Assembly: GCF_900177665.1 (NCBI RefSeq)
Contig: NZ_FXAW01000012.1
Coordinates: 2,501 to 42,361, forward strand
Reading direction: 5' to 3'
Source: Marivirga sericea
Lineage (GTDB): Bacteria > Bacteroidota > Bacteroidia > Cytophagales > Cyclobacteriaceae
Length of the DNA stretch: 39,861 bases
In this document: positions 17,367 to 24,708 of the stretch, one piece after another
Position numbering within the stretch: position 1 is the stretch's first letter
How the letters are laid out: each line of letters begins with the position of its first letter
Position numbers and translations under genes: made by a program
Notes under the pieces: model-generated
Database searches by the model: none
Told to the model about the DNA's origin: nothing
Seen by the model: only the letters and a program-made list of their open reading frames with translations

Positions 17367-18108
17367 GCTGTTTTATATTTTTGATGGTGGTAAAATCAAT
17401 TTGCTGTGCTAGCGACTCGCCTACTAAAATAATCCCGGGAGAAGCCACTTTTTGCTCCCTTATGGTGTGGGCTAATTGCCCTACTGTGGTCCGATACACT
17501 TTCGCATTAGCCAATGAGCCATTGGAAACAATCGCTGCTGGCAGATCGGCTTTGTCTTGCAATGCATAAGCTTCACTAATCGCTGCCGATTTTCTTAACC
17601 CCATGAGAAAAATAGCTGTAGCAGAAGTTTCTGCCACTTTAGCCACATCTCTTGATAATTCCCCGCTTTTGGTGGTAGCAGTTACCACCCAAAAACTTTC
17701 ATTGATGCCCCTGGTGGTTAAAGGCAGCCCGTACATTCCGGCTAAATTGATGCTGGAAATACCGGGCACCACCTGAGTCCTAATCCCGAAACTTTCCGCA
17801 TAATCAATCTCCTCTTTTCCTCTTGCGAAAATAAAGGGGTCTCCACCTTTCAAGCGAACCACATGCCCATGACTAAATACATTTTCAATAATCAATTCAT
17901 TGATTTCTTCCTGTTTGTAGCTGTGTTTGCCCGCTCGCTTGCCAACATAAATTTTTAATGCTTTTGAGGGCACATAATTTAATAATTCGGGATGCACCAG
18001 AGCATCATATAATACCACATCTGCTTGTGCCAATGTTTTGATACCTTTCACACTGATCAAATCCGGATCTCCCGGACCTGCTCCTACTAGACTTAATTTC
18101 TTTTCCAT
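17350..18108 (-). CDS. cobA: Uroporphyrinogen-III C-methyltransferase
   Basis: The enzyme methylates uroporphyrinogen III twice with SAM to give precorrin-2, the first step of siroheme synthesis. The 252-residue sequence shows the family motifs VGAGPGDPDLISVKG (7-21), VLYDALVHPELL, RLKGGDPFIFARGKEEI (about 84-100), VVPGISSINLAG and GLPLTTRGI. It starts 2 bp after the sulfite reductase stop and overlaps the precorrin-2 dehydrogenase gene, so the two siroheme genes are coupled and produced with their client enzyme. In enterobacteria both activities are fused in CysG; here they are separate. Confidence 0.93.
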   Translation of the reverse strand: MEKKLSLVGAGPGDPDLISVKGIKTLAQADVVLYDALVHPELLNYVPSKALKIYVGKRAGKHSYKQEEINELIIENVFSHGHVVRLKGGDPFIFARGKEEIDYAESFGIRTQVVPGISSINLAGMYGLPLTTRGINESFWVVTATTKSGELSRDVAKVAETSATAIFLMGLRKSAAISEAYALQDKADLPAAIVSNGSLANAKVYRTTVGQLAHTIREQKVASPGIILVGESLAQQIDFTTIKNIKQHVTQI

Positions 18109-18110
18109 GA

Positions 18111-20237
18111 TTATGCTTTATAAAAATGATTAATGACTTTCTTTTCCGTTGATTCAATTCCTCTCAAACTCTTGGCTTCCTCCAAAAATTGATGGGCCGA
18201 TTTCAGATAATGCTGTACAAATTCCTCTGTCGGTTTTTGTGATTTGATCTGATAGACCAAATCGGCAAAAGAGCTTTCCAAATTCACTTTTTCGGTCTCC
18301 ACAAAATGCACATCAAAATCCGCTATGATACCAGCTTGGGTATTACACTGCACATCTTCCGCCAGCAATAGCGCTTTAGCCGTGGTGACCAAAACATTAT
18401 AGCTGTTGTACAATGCATGTTCCAGCTCATTATCCTGAAAATGCTCATAGGCATTTACCAACTTTTCCTCTGCTTCTTTGAAAATGGTGCTGACCAAATC
18501 AAAGCTGGTTCCGGCACATTCTCCCAATCCTATTTCGGGTGTGAATTCCTGATCTCTGTTCCAGTCGATATAATCCTCATCCCTGATGTGGGTCAGATCA
18601 CCCAAATGCTTCAGTAAATCATAGAAGTACTTTTTCTCTTTTGTCCTGAAATAATCCGGATAAAATGCCCCATTGGCATTGGCTTCATAATCATTTAGCA
18701 AAACCCTGAAAGCTTCCGGGATTCTTTTAGTCGGCAGTTTGATGACCTTTTCTGCCGCTAATCCGGTTCCATCAGATCGCAATCCACCACCCAAAACCAC
18801 TTGCATGGCGGGCACTACTTTTCCTTTGTTTTTTATGGAACTTCCATGAAGGCCAATACCGGCAATCATGTGTTGACCACAAGCATTCATACAGCCGCTG
18901 ATTTTAGTATTGATCAGTTTGCTATGCGCCAGATGCGAAAATTCCTGCAATAGGAATTTCTCCAAAATATCCGCCAAAGCGGTACTATTGGTTACCCCCA
19001 GATTACAAGTATCCGTTCCGGGGCAAGCGGTGATATCGGCAAAGCTTTCCGCTCCGGACTGATTTAATCCCAGCTCACCCAACTTTTCAAATAAAACGGG
19101 CAAGGCATTTTTCCGAACAAAGCGAATGACCAAGCCTTGATATACACTGATGACCAAATCACCGCCTACAAATTCGTCTATTAGATCGGCTAGCTTTTTG
19201 GCCTTTACATGATCAATATCGCCCAAAGGTGCTTTTACCAAAACCCCATAATAGCCTTGCTGCTTTTGCTCAAAAACATTAGAATCCAACCATTGCTGGT
19301 AGGCCCATTGATCTTGCACATCATAGCTGGAATAGATTTTTTGAGGCTTTGCCTCTTCCACTTTCGAAGGTTTTAAATCTAATGGCTTAGGATGTAAAAC
19401 TTTCTCTTCTTCCCCTACCAATCTCCTGAATTCATCTAATCCAATTTTCTTGATAAGGAATTTCAAGCGGGCTTTCATTCTTTTCTCGCGCTCGCCAAAA
19501 CGGTCAAAAACTCTTAAAGCTGCTTCAAGGAAAGTGATCAATCTATTTTCGGGAAGAAATTCGAAGAACTCCTGGGCCAGAATGGTTTGGGCACCTAAGC
19601 CACCTCCAACTAAAACACGAAATCCTTTTTCTTCTTCTTTTCCATTTTTTCTCAAGACCGGGATAAATCCGAAATCGTGAATGAAAGCAAAAGCCGTATC
19701 CTTCTCACTGGAGGAAAAAGCAATCTTAATTTTTCTCCCCATTTCCTGGCAAATCGGATTTCTCAAGAAAAATCGGAATACCGCATCCAAATAAGGTGTG
19801 ACATCAAAAGGCTCATGCGGATCAATGCCTGCCTTATGACTAGCCGTTATATTCCGAACCGTATTTCCACAAGCTTCTCTTGCGGTTAAACCCGAAGCTT
19901 CTAGTGCGGTCCAAATGGCTGGGGAATCATCCAGTTTCACATAATGAAATTGGATGTTTTGCCGGGTAGTTAAATGTAAATTGCCCGTTGCATATTGATC
20001 CGATAGATCAGCCACTACTCGCAATTGTTCGGTGGTAATTCTCCCAGCAGGGATTTTCAATCGGAACATCTGCACGCCCTGTTGCCTTTGTCCGTAAACC
20101 CCGCGCGTTAATCGGTAGGCCTTAAATTTCTCTTCATCTATCTGTCCAGATCGGAAGAGTTCAATTTTGTTTTGAAGCTCAGCTATGTCTTTTTTTGCTA
20201 GCTTCGGTACTGCTAAATTTTCAGATAATGTTGTCAT
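18111..20237 (-). CDS. Siroheme-dependent sulfite (nitrite) reductase with C-terminal HEPN-like domain
   Basis: The protein (708 residues from the chosen ATG) reduces sulfite to sulfide in assimilation. Two ferredoxin-like plus siroheme half-modules are visible: the first with GVYGQRQQGVQMFRLKIPAG and HLTTRQNIQFHYV, the second with KISGCMNACGQH. The [4Fe-4S]-siroheme cysteines are in TACPGTDTCNLG and SGCMNACGQH. After about residue 560 a helical extension of about 140 residues resembles a HEPN domain. The start 20237 (MTTLSENLAV) is preferred; an earlier in-frame ATG at 20291 lies inside the attenuator hairpin. The neighbours (siroheme genes, CysH, a sulfhydrylase) point to sulfite rather than nitrite as substrate, with ferredoxin as likely donor. 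Confidence 0.88.
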   Translation of the reverse strand: MTTLSENLAVPKLAKKDIAELQNKIELFRSGQIDEEKFKAYRLTRGVYGQRQQGVQMFRLKIPAGRITTEQLRVVADLSDQYATGNLHLTTRQNIQFHYVKLDDSPAIWTALEASGLTAREACGNTVRNITASHKAGIDPHEPFDVTPYLDAVFRFFLRNPICQEMGRKIKIAFSSSEKDTAFAFIHDFGFIPVLRKNGKEEEKGFRVLVGGGLGAQTILAQEFFEFLPENRLITFLEAALRVFDRFGEREKRMKARLKFLIKKIGLDEFRRLVGEEEKVLHPKPLDLKPSKVEEAKPQKIYSSYDVQDQWAYQQWLDSNVFEQKQQGYYGVLVKAPLGDIDHVKAKKLADLIDEFVGGDLVISVYQGLVIRFVRKNALPVLFEKLGELGLNQSGAESFADITACPGTDTCNLGVTNSTALADILEKFLLQEFSHLAHSKLINTKISGCMNACGQHMIAGIGLHGSSIKNKGKVVPAMQVVLGGGLRSDGTGLAAEKVIKLPTKRIPEAFRVLLNDYEANANGAFYPDYFRTKEKKYFYDLLKHLGDLTHIRDEDYIDWNRDQEFTPEIGLGECAGTSFDLVSTIFKEAEEKLVNAYEHFQDNELEHALYNSYNVLVTTAKALLLAEDVQCNTQAGIIADFDVHFVETEKVNLESSFADLVYQIKSQKPTEEFVQHYLKSAHQFLEEAKSLRGIESTEKKVINHFYKA

Positions 20238-20254
20238 AGTTTTAAATTTTGAGT

Positions 20255-20297
20255 AAAAAAAATGCCTCTTGCGGAAGTTGGGATTCTGCAAGAGGCA
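20255..20297 (-). terminator. Intra-operon attenuator terminator before the sulfite reductase gene
   Basis: On the minus strand TGCCTCTTGC (20288-20297) pairs perfectly with GCAAGAGGCA (20263-20272), with an inner GAA/TTC stem, and is followed by eight T residues (20255-20262). This is a textbook intrinsic terminator, yet it lies inside the operon, between metZ and the sulfite reductase gene, 18 nt before the latter's start. It directly follows a cysteine-containing 22-codon ORF (20320-20388), so attenuation is the obvious reading. Confidence 0.85.
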
Positions 20298-20319
20298 CTA
20301 TAGTTTGGGTATAGCGATA

Positions 20320-20388
20320 TCATGCAGCATGCGGAGGAGCCTTGCAACACATCATAAAACAGATCTTATTTTCTATCCTTAATTCCAT
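20320..20388 (-). CDS. Putative 22-residue cysteine/methionine leader peptide
   Basis: An ATG overlaps the metZ stop codon (TAATG), so a ribosome ending metZ can reinitiate here. The 22 codons include the cluster ICFMMCCK (Cys10, Met12, Met13, Cys14, Cys15) and end HAA-stop. A strong terminator hairpin begins 22 nt after the stop codon, followed by the sulfite reductase gene. This is the classical layout of ribosome-mediated attenuation, with Cys (and perhaps Met) supply as the signal. The bases TGCAAGGC over the last Cys codon can pair with the 5' arm of the terminator (GCCTCTTGCA) with a 2-nt bulge. Translation of the peptide is not proven. Confidence 0.65.
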   Translation of the reverse strand: MELRIENKICFMMCCKAPPHAA

Positions 20389-21560
20389 TATTTTGAAGCT
20401 TTTAGTGCTTGTTCAATATCTTCAATGATATCATTTACATTTTCCAAACCCACCGACAAACGGATGAGCCCATCGGCAATTCCTACCCTATGCCTTTCCT
20501 CCTCGCTTAGTTTGCTGTGCGTAGTCGTGGCAGGATGCGTGACAATTGATCGGGTATCTCCAAGGTTGGACGTGACCGACAGCATTTGCAGATTATTGAC
20601 AAATTTGCTACATCGTTCCCCTCCGCCTTTCACAATGAAAGTGAGAATACCGCCTCCTTTTAGCATCTGTTTTTTTGCTAAATCAAACTGAGGGTGCGAT
20701 TTCAAGAAGGGGTATTTAACGCTTTCTAATTCGGTATGCCCTTCCAAGTATTCCGCAATTTTCAAAGCACTTTCGCAATGCCTGTCCATGCGCACCGCTA
20801 GAGTTTCCAAACTTTTGGAAAGTACCCAGGCATTAAAAGGTGAAATAGCCGGCCCCGTATGGCGACTGAAAAAGCGTACATCCTTGATTAATTCTTTAGA
20901 GCCCAGGATCAAGCCACCCAATACTCTTCCTTGTCCATCAATAAATTTGGTGGCACTGTGTGAAACAATATGCGCACCCCATTTGGCTGGTTGTTGCAAA
21001 TAGGGAGTGGCAAAGCAATTGTCCACCACAAAAATCAAATTATGGGCTTCCGCCAATTTCCCCAGCCATTCCAAGTCAATAATCTCCAGTCCAGGATTGG
21101 AAGGCGTTTCCACAAAAATCATTTTGGTTTCAGGCTTAATCAGGCTTTCCCATTCATGCGTTCTGCTGATATCCGCATAAGTGTGAGAAATACCCCATTT
21201 TGGGAAAATCTGCGTCAGCAATTGGTGGGTAGAACCAAATAATGATCTAGCCGCCAAAATATGGTCCCCTTGTTGTAGCAATGCCGCCATACTTCCAAAC
21301 ATTGCCGCCATACCGGTAGCGGTTGCAAATCCGTCTTCCAAGCCTTCTAATCGAGTCATTTTATCTATCAATTCCGAACTATTGGGGTTGGAAAATCGGG
21401 AATAAATATTGCCTTCCTCTTCATCATTGAATAATGCTTTGGCTTGTTCGGCATTTTCAAAAGTGAAGGAAGATGTCAAATAAAGCGGTACGGCATGCTC
21501 TCTGTTGCCACTTTGGACAGCTTGGGTACGGATAGCCTGGGTTTCGAAATGTTGAGACAT
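20388..21560 (-). CDS. metZ: O-succinyl/O-acetylhomoserine sulfhydrylase (MetZ-type, PLP enzyme)
   Basis: This 390-residue enzyme of the Cys/Met-metabolism PLP family joins sulfide (or cysteine) to an activated homoserine on the way to methionine. The PLP lysine is Lys205 in SHSATKFIDGQGRVLGG, Asp180 in VVDNCFATPYLQQP faces the pyridine nitrogen, and YSRFSNPN and GMAAMFGSMAALL are family marks. The TSSFTFENAEQAKALF opening and GQGRVLGG point to MetZ rather than MetB, but the donor (succinyl or acetyl) cannot be read from sequence. It sits behind a SAM riboswitch and a Cys-rich leader ORF and opens the sulfur operon, taking sulfide from the sulfite reductase encoded downstream. Confidence 0.85.
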   Translation of the reverse strand: MSQHFETQAIRTQAVQSGNREHAVPLYLTSSFTFENAEQAKALFNDEEEGNIYSRFSNPNSSELIDKMTRLEGLEDGFATATGMAAMFGSMAALLQQGDHILAARSLFGSTHQLLTQIFPKWGISHTYADISRTHEWESLIKPETKMIFVETPSNPGLEIIDLEWLGKLAEAHNLIFVVDNCFATPYLQQPAKWGAHIVSHSATKFIDGQGRVLGGLILGSKELIKDVRFFSRHTGPAISPFNAWVLSKSLETLAVRMDRHCESALKIAEYLEGHTELESVKYPFLKSHPQFDLAKKQMLKGGGILTFIVKGGGERCSKFVNNLQMLSVTSNLGDTRSIVTHPATTTHSKLSEEERHRVGIADGLIRLSVGLENVNDIIEDIEQALKASK

Positions 21561-21705
21561 AAAAATATTGGTTATAGTTTCCCCTTGAAGGGATGTGAAA
21601 TTTGAAAAAACTAAGTTGGATAAGCTTTAAAGATGCGTGCAGAAACTGCCTAGGATTATGATCCCATACAAATTCAACTGATTACCTAAAAGCTAAAATT
21701 GGAAA
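21561..21705 (-). promoter_or_regulatory. Structured leader between the Cys-rich ORF and metZ
   Basis: These 145 nt hold several small stems on the minus strand (GGAT-CATA-ATCC, GCAG-TTT-CTGC, CCCT-TCAA-AGGG), the last close to the metZ start. There is a TTTTTT run without a clear stem in front. If the upstream ORF controls metZ, it may do so by translation or mRNA structure rather than by a simple terminator. Confidence 0.35.
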
Positions 21706-21837
21706 TCAACAACAGCAATTGCTACAACAGCAAATACTTATTAGATTTGTTAATTTAGAAATAGTCGTAAATTCCAAAGATTGATTTTGTGAATCAAGTT
21801 GGTAATTGCGCGAGATGTAATCTTTTTGTGTGTTCAT
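21706..21837 (-). CDS. Putative 43-residue leader peptide ending in CCCSNCCC
   Basis: The frame runs from ATG at 21837 to TGA at 21706. It opens MNTQKDYISRNYQLD, is polar through the middle, and ends SICCCSNCCC, so six of its last eight sense codons are cysteine, directly before the stop. The ATG is 11 nt downstream of the SAM aptamer's closing stem in an A-rich context like other starts in this window. A run of Cys codons before a sulfur operon is the design of cysteine-sensing leader ORFs known from mycobacteria and other actinobacteria. The Cys-codon DNA also contains the dyads TTGCT-GTTGT-AGCAA and AGCAATTGCT. Translation and function are inferred. Confidence 0.65.
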   Translation of the reverse strand: MNTQKDYISRNYQLDSQNQSLEFTTISKLTNLISICCCSNCCC

Positions 21838-21848
21838 TGTTTTACCGT

Positions 21849-21948
21849 TTTATATTTCCCTTCGTTGGGCAGGAATTGGCACCTTTCCAAATTGCTTGGG
21901 GGTTGCCAGAGGGTCAACGAGCCTGTTCTCTCACCTCATCTATATAAA
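21849..21948 (-). promoter_or_regulatory. SAM-I (S-box) riboswitch aptamer
   Basis: On the minus strand the segment shows the conserved S-box order: GATGAGGTGAGAGAACAGGC, GTTGACCCTCTGGCAACC, a variable arm, then AAGGTGCCAATTCCTGCC. The closing helix P1 is TTTATAT (21942-21948) with ATATAAA (21849-21855). This class binds S-adenosylmethionine and lowers expression of methionine and sulfur genes. No obvious terminator follows the aptamer; instead the ATG of the Cys-rich leader ORF comes 11 nt later, so SAM may act on translation of that ORF. Confidence 0.93.
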
Positions 21949-21972
21949 TCGGTCGAAACCGATATGATTTCT

Positions 21973-22005
21973 CAAATATAGAAACTTGATTTTGACTTAA
22001 CCAAA
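21973..22005 (-). promoter_or_regulatory. Promoter of the sulfur-assimilation operon
   Basis: On the minus strand TTTGG (22001-22005) precedes TATATTTG (21973-21980), an exact TAnnTTTG box, by about 20 bases. Transcription would begin near 21966, just upstream of a small hairpin (ATCGGT-TTCG-ACCGAT) and the SAM aptamer. Confidence 0.7.
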
Positions 22006-22222
22006 TTTGTAGTAAAATATTTTACGGAAGCGCTCCTTTTGTTTTTGTAAGTAGTTAAAAAACAGCCTCCTATCATGCTGATATGGGTGTAATTAAAGCA
22101 CGAACTGGGAAGCTCGCGCTAGCACCTAACTACAGTATTTAAAAGAAAAATATTAGATTAGCTTGATAATAAAATATATCAGCAAGGCTGATAGTATCCA
22201 AGATTAAAAAGCAGAACTCCAC
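22006..22222. other. Intergenic region before the acetyltransferase gene
   Basis: This separates the divergent sulfur operon and acetyltransferase gene. It contains a small hairpin, TATCAGC-AAG-GCTGATA (about 22178-22194), and a GC-richer segment near 22100-22125 (AAGCTCGCGCTAGCACC) that resembles REP-like debris. I see no gene. Confidence 0.35.
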
Positions 22223-22678
22223 ATGAAATTTAGAAAAGCAACCATAAATGACGTTCCCGATATTGTTGAAATGATTGCGGATGATGAACTAGGAAAAACC
22301 AGGGAAAATTTTCAAACACCCTTGCCAGATGAGTATATTAATGCTTTTGAAAATATAAACTCTGACCAAAATCAAGAACTGATTGTTGTTGAAAACGAAA
22401 ATTCTGAAATTATTGGTACTTTACAATTGTCATTTATTCAATATCTGACTTATCGTGGAGGGATCAGAGCTCAAATAGAAGCTGTAAGAATTAGAAAAGA
22501 CAAAAGAGGACTTGGAATTGGAAAGACAATGTTTGATTGGGCAATTAATAGAGCAAAAGAAAGAAATGCTCATCTATTGCAACTGACAACGGACAAAAAA
22601 AGACCAAAGGCAATTAAATTCTATGAAGACTTGGGATTTAAAGCTACACACGAAGGAATGAAAATACACTTTAAATGA
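22223..22678 (+). CDS. GNAT family N-acetyltransferase
   Basis: The 151-residue protein has the GNAT fold order: MKFRKATINDVPDIVEMI at the start, EIIGTLQLSF (beta strands), the acetyl-CoA-binding loop VRIRKDKRGLGIGKTMFDWAI (about 91-111, R/Q-x-x-G-x-G/A) and the C-terminal AIKFYEDLGFKATHEGM. It transfers an acetyl group from acetyl-CoA to an amine; the substrate cannot be told. It is a single plus-strand gene, followed directly by a block of short palindromes. Confidence 0.88.
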   Translation: MKFRKATINDVPDIVEMIADDELGKTRENFQTPLPDEYINAFENINSDQNQELIVVENENSEIIGTLQLSFIQYLTYRGGIRAQIEAVRIRKDKRGLGIGKTMFDWAINRAKERNAHLLQLTTDKKRPKAIKFYEDLGFKATHEGMKIHFK

Positions 22679-22696
22679 TGTAGCTGCTTGTAGCTG

Positions 22697-22826
22697 TTCG
22701 AGATTTGTAATCTCGAAACTATTAGCTAAGGATTTATAATCCGCTTAGCCATAATATGCAATAGAGATTAAACTTGGCACATACGGATTACAAATCCTAT
22801 GATCTTTATTCGACATTACAAATGTC
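22697..22826. repeat. Cluster of REP-like palindromes with ATTACAAAT core
   Basis: Four imperfect palindromes sit in 130 bp: TTCGAGATT-TGT-AATCTCGAA (22697-22717), GCTAAGGATT-TAT-AATCCGCTTAGC (22725-22749), GGATTACAAATCC (22785-22797) and GACATTACAAATGTC (22812-22826). They share a GATTTRTAATC or ATTACAAAT centre, and AGCGCAAGTGGCGG follows the last. This resembles the short palindromes linked to RAYT/IS200-like transposases in Bacteroidota. No transposase is present. Confidence 0.65.
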
Positions 22827-22854
22827 AAATAGCGCAAGTGGCGGTCTAAGTTTC

Positions 22855-23157
22855 CTATTTTATAGTAGTTGGATGCTTGCTAGTATGAAATACATTTAAG
22901 ATCATGACTCTGGATTCTTTAACAAGATAAACTACCCGGTAGCTCCAGCGAAAAAATCTTCTAACCTCAAGCGTACTATCAGAATAATATTCATCAACTT
23001 GAAACTTAAAAGGATTTTTAGATAACTTGTCAGTTGTTTCAATAATTTCCTTTCTAACTAAATCTGAATAAAAAAGAGAGTCTCCGGCTATAATGTCACA
23101 ATAAAAATCTAACGATTCCATTGCTCTCTTTGACCATATAACCTCGTATTCTTTCAA
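22855..23157 (-). CDS. RelE/ParE family toxin
   Basis: The 100-residue protein has the ParE/RelE layout: VIWSKRAMESLDFYCDII at the start, a helical hairpin, then FRWSYRVVYLVKESRVMILNVFHTSKHP at the end, where Tyr/Arg residues and the terminal HTSKHP are typical of the family. Such toxins act on translating ribosomes (RelE) or DNA gyrase (ParE); which one applies here cannot be read from the sequence. The gene overlaps the antitoxin gene by 4 bp. Confidence 0.87.
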   Translation of the reverse strand: MKEYEVIWSKRAMESLDFYCDIIAGDSLFYSDLVRKEIIETTDKLSKNPFKFQVDEYYSDSTLEVRRFFRWSYRVVYLVKESRVMILNVFHTSKHPTTIK

Positions 23158-23402
23158 ATTTTCTTGTTCATCTCTTCCTGAGAAATAAACTGTCCACTTT
23201 CTATTTCAGCAATTGCATCGTCTATTTCCTTTTTATAAGCTGATTGGGTTAAAGGTAATCCTTTTGAGGTATAAGCAACTATTTTTTCTTTCTTCTCCAT
23301 TTCACTACGCATAAAGTTTTTAAGCTCCGTTAAAAATTTTATATCATCATTTTCAGCAATGAATTGATGGAGTGTGGATTTTATTTCTGCTATATTATTC
23401 AT
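23154..23402 (-). CDS. Antitoxin partner of the RelE/ParE toxin
   Basis: This 82-residue acidic protein lies directly upstream of the toxin and overlaps it by 4 bp (ATGA). It opens NNIAEIKSTLHQFIAENDD, like the small addiction-module antitoxins common in Bacteroidota, and has a C-terminal segment (AIAEIESGQFISQEEMNKKI) of the kind that wraps the toxin. No clear DNA-binding motif is visible. The call rests mainly on position. Confidence 0.8.
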   Translation of the reverse strand: MNNIAEIKSTLHQFIAENDDIKFLTELKNFMRSEMEKKEKIVAYTSKGLPLTQSAYKKEIDDAIAEIESGQFISQEEMNKKI

Positions 23403-23460
23403 TAGATCGACATTTCGTTAAATATAATTATTTCTGTAACACAATTCCAATAGATTTCAT

Positions 23461-24708
23461 TCAAACAGCCGCTGCCGCCTGCAACAATAATCCACAAATA
23501 TAAGCTGCGTAAGTACCAAGCGCATATCCCAATACTGCCAAAAGCACTCCAACCGGAGCTAAGCTTGGATGAAAGGCACCGGCTACAATTGGAGCGGATG
23601 CTGCACCGCCAACATTGGCTTGACTACCTACTGCAACAAAGAAATAAGGGGCTTTTATGATTTTTGCCACACCCAATAAAACGATCACATGCACCGCCAT
23701 CCAAATCAAACCGACCATAAAGAATCCTGGATTATCGAATATAGCCGTTACATCCATTAACATCCCTATGGAAGCCACCAAAACATAAATCATAACACTT
23801 CCCAGGCGAGAAGCCCCTACGCCTTCTAGTTTGCGGGCTTTGGTAAATGATAGCCCTAAGCCAATGGTAGTGGCAATTACGACCAACCAAAAGAAAGAGG
23901 AAGTCAAACTAAATTTATCTAATTGAGGAGCAACCTCTCCTATCCAAGGGGCAATAATATCTGCTCCAAAATGTGCAATTGCAGTAGCTCCAAAGCCAAC
24001 ACCCAATACCGTCATTACTTCCGGTAAAGTGGGTATTTTCATGATTGAAGCCTGATATTTCTCAATTCCATTTTTCACTTCTTCGATGGAAGAGGCATCT
24101 GCTTTTAATCTTTTATCTAGCTTCTTGGAAATACCGACTCCATACAGCAAGAACGCCATCCAAATGTTGGCTACAATCACATCTACAGTGATCATAGTAG
24201 CGAATAAATCTTCACTGGCTCCGAACGTTTCAAACATAGCGGCTTGGTTTGCTCCTCCACCAATCCAACTCCCGGCTATAGTCGCCATTCCTCTCCATAC
24301 TGCATCAGGTCCAACACCGCCTACAATATCGGGGGCAAATGAAGAAACAATCAGAATCGAAAGTGGGCCACCGATAACGATTCCAGTGGTTCCTGCTAAA
24401 AACATGATGATGGCTTTTTTTCCTAATCTGGCAATGGCTTTAAGATCAATGCTCAAGGTCAGTAAAACCAAAGCTGTAGGCAATAGATATCGAGATGACA
24501 TGAAATACAGATTGGATTCATCTCCTGAAATGATCCCGAAAGTGTTAAATAGAGACGGAATAAAATAGCAAAGCAGAACAGAAGGAATAAACCTGTAAAA
24601 TTTTTGCCAGCCAGATTTTTTACTGGACGCGGTGATAAAAACGGCTGCCAATATTAGCATTAGCAAACCCAAAACTACAGCATCATTGGTTATAAAAGGT
24701 TTTTCCAT
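23461..24708 (-). CDS. DUF819 family membrane protein
   Basis: This protein of about 415 residues has ten or more hydrophobic segments. The start at 24708 (MEKPFITNDAVVLGLL) is chosen because its ATG overlaps the stop of the upstream Nudix gene (TAATG); an earlier in-frame ATG at 24771 would lie inside that gene. IAGSWIGGGANQAAMFETFGAS and PYFFVAVGSQANVGGAASAPIVAGAFHPSLAPVG are typical of DUF819 (YjcL-like) proteins, probable transporters of unknown substrate with a duplicated fold. Confidence 0.85.
   Translation of the reverse strand: MEKPFITNDAVVLGLLMLILAAVFITASSKKSGWQKFYRFIPSVLLCYFIPSLFNTFGIISGDESNLYFMSSRYLLPTALVLLTLSIDLKAIARLGKKAIIMFLAGTTGIVIGGPLSILIVSSFAPDIVGGVGPDAVWRGMATIAGSWIGGGANQAAMFETFGASEDLFATMITVDVIVANIWMAFLLYGVGISKKLDKRLKADASSIEEVKNGIEKYQASIMKIPTLPEVMTVLGVGFGATAIAHFGADIIAPWIGEVAPQLDKFSLTSSFFWLVVIATTIGLGLSFTKARKLEGVGASRLGSVMIYVLVASIGMLMDVTAIFDNPGFFMVGLIWMAVHVIVLLGVAKIIKAPYFFVAVGSQANVGGAASAPIVAGAFHPSLAPVGVLLAVLGYALGTYAAYICGLLLQAAAAV

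Noticed and set aside
20238-20291. Longer sulfite reductase start at 20291
   Set aside because: The extra 18 residues would be encoded by the attenuator hairpin and its T-run; the ATG at 20237 lies just after it.
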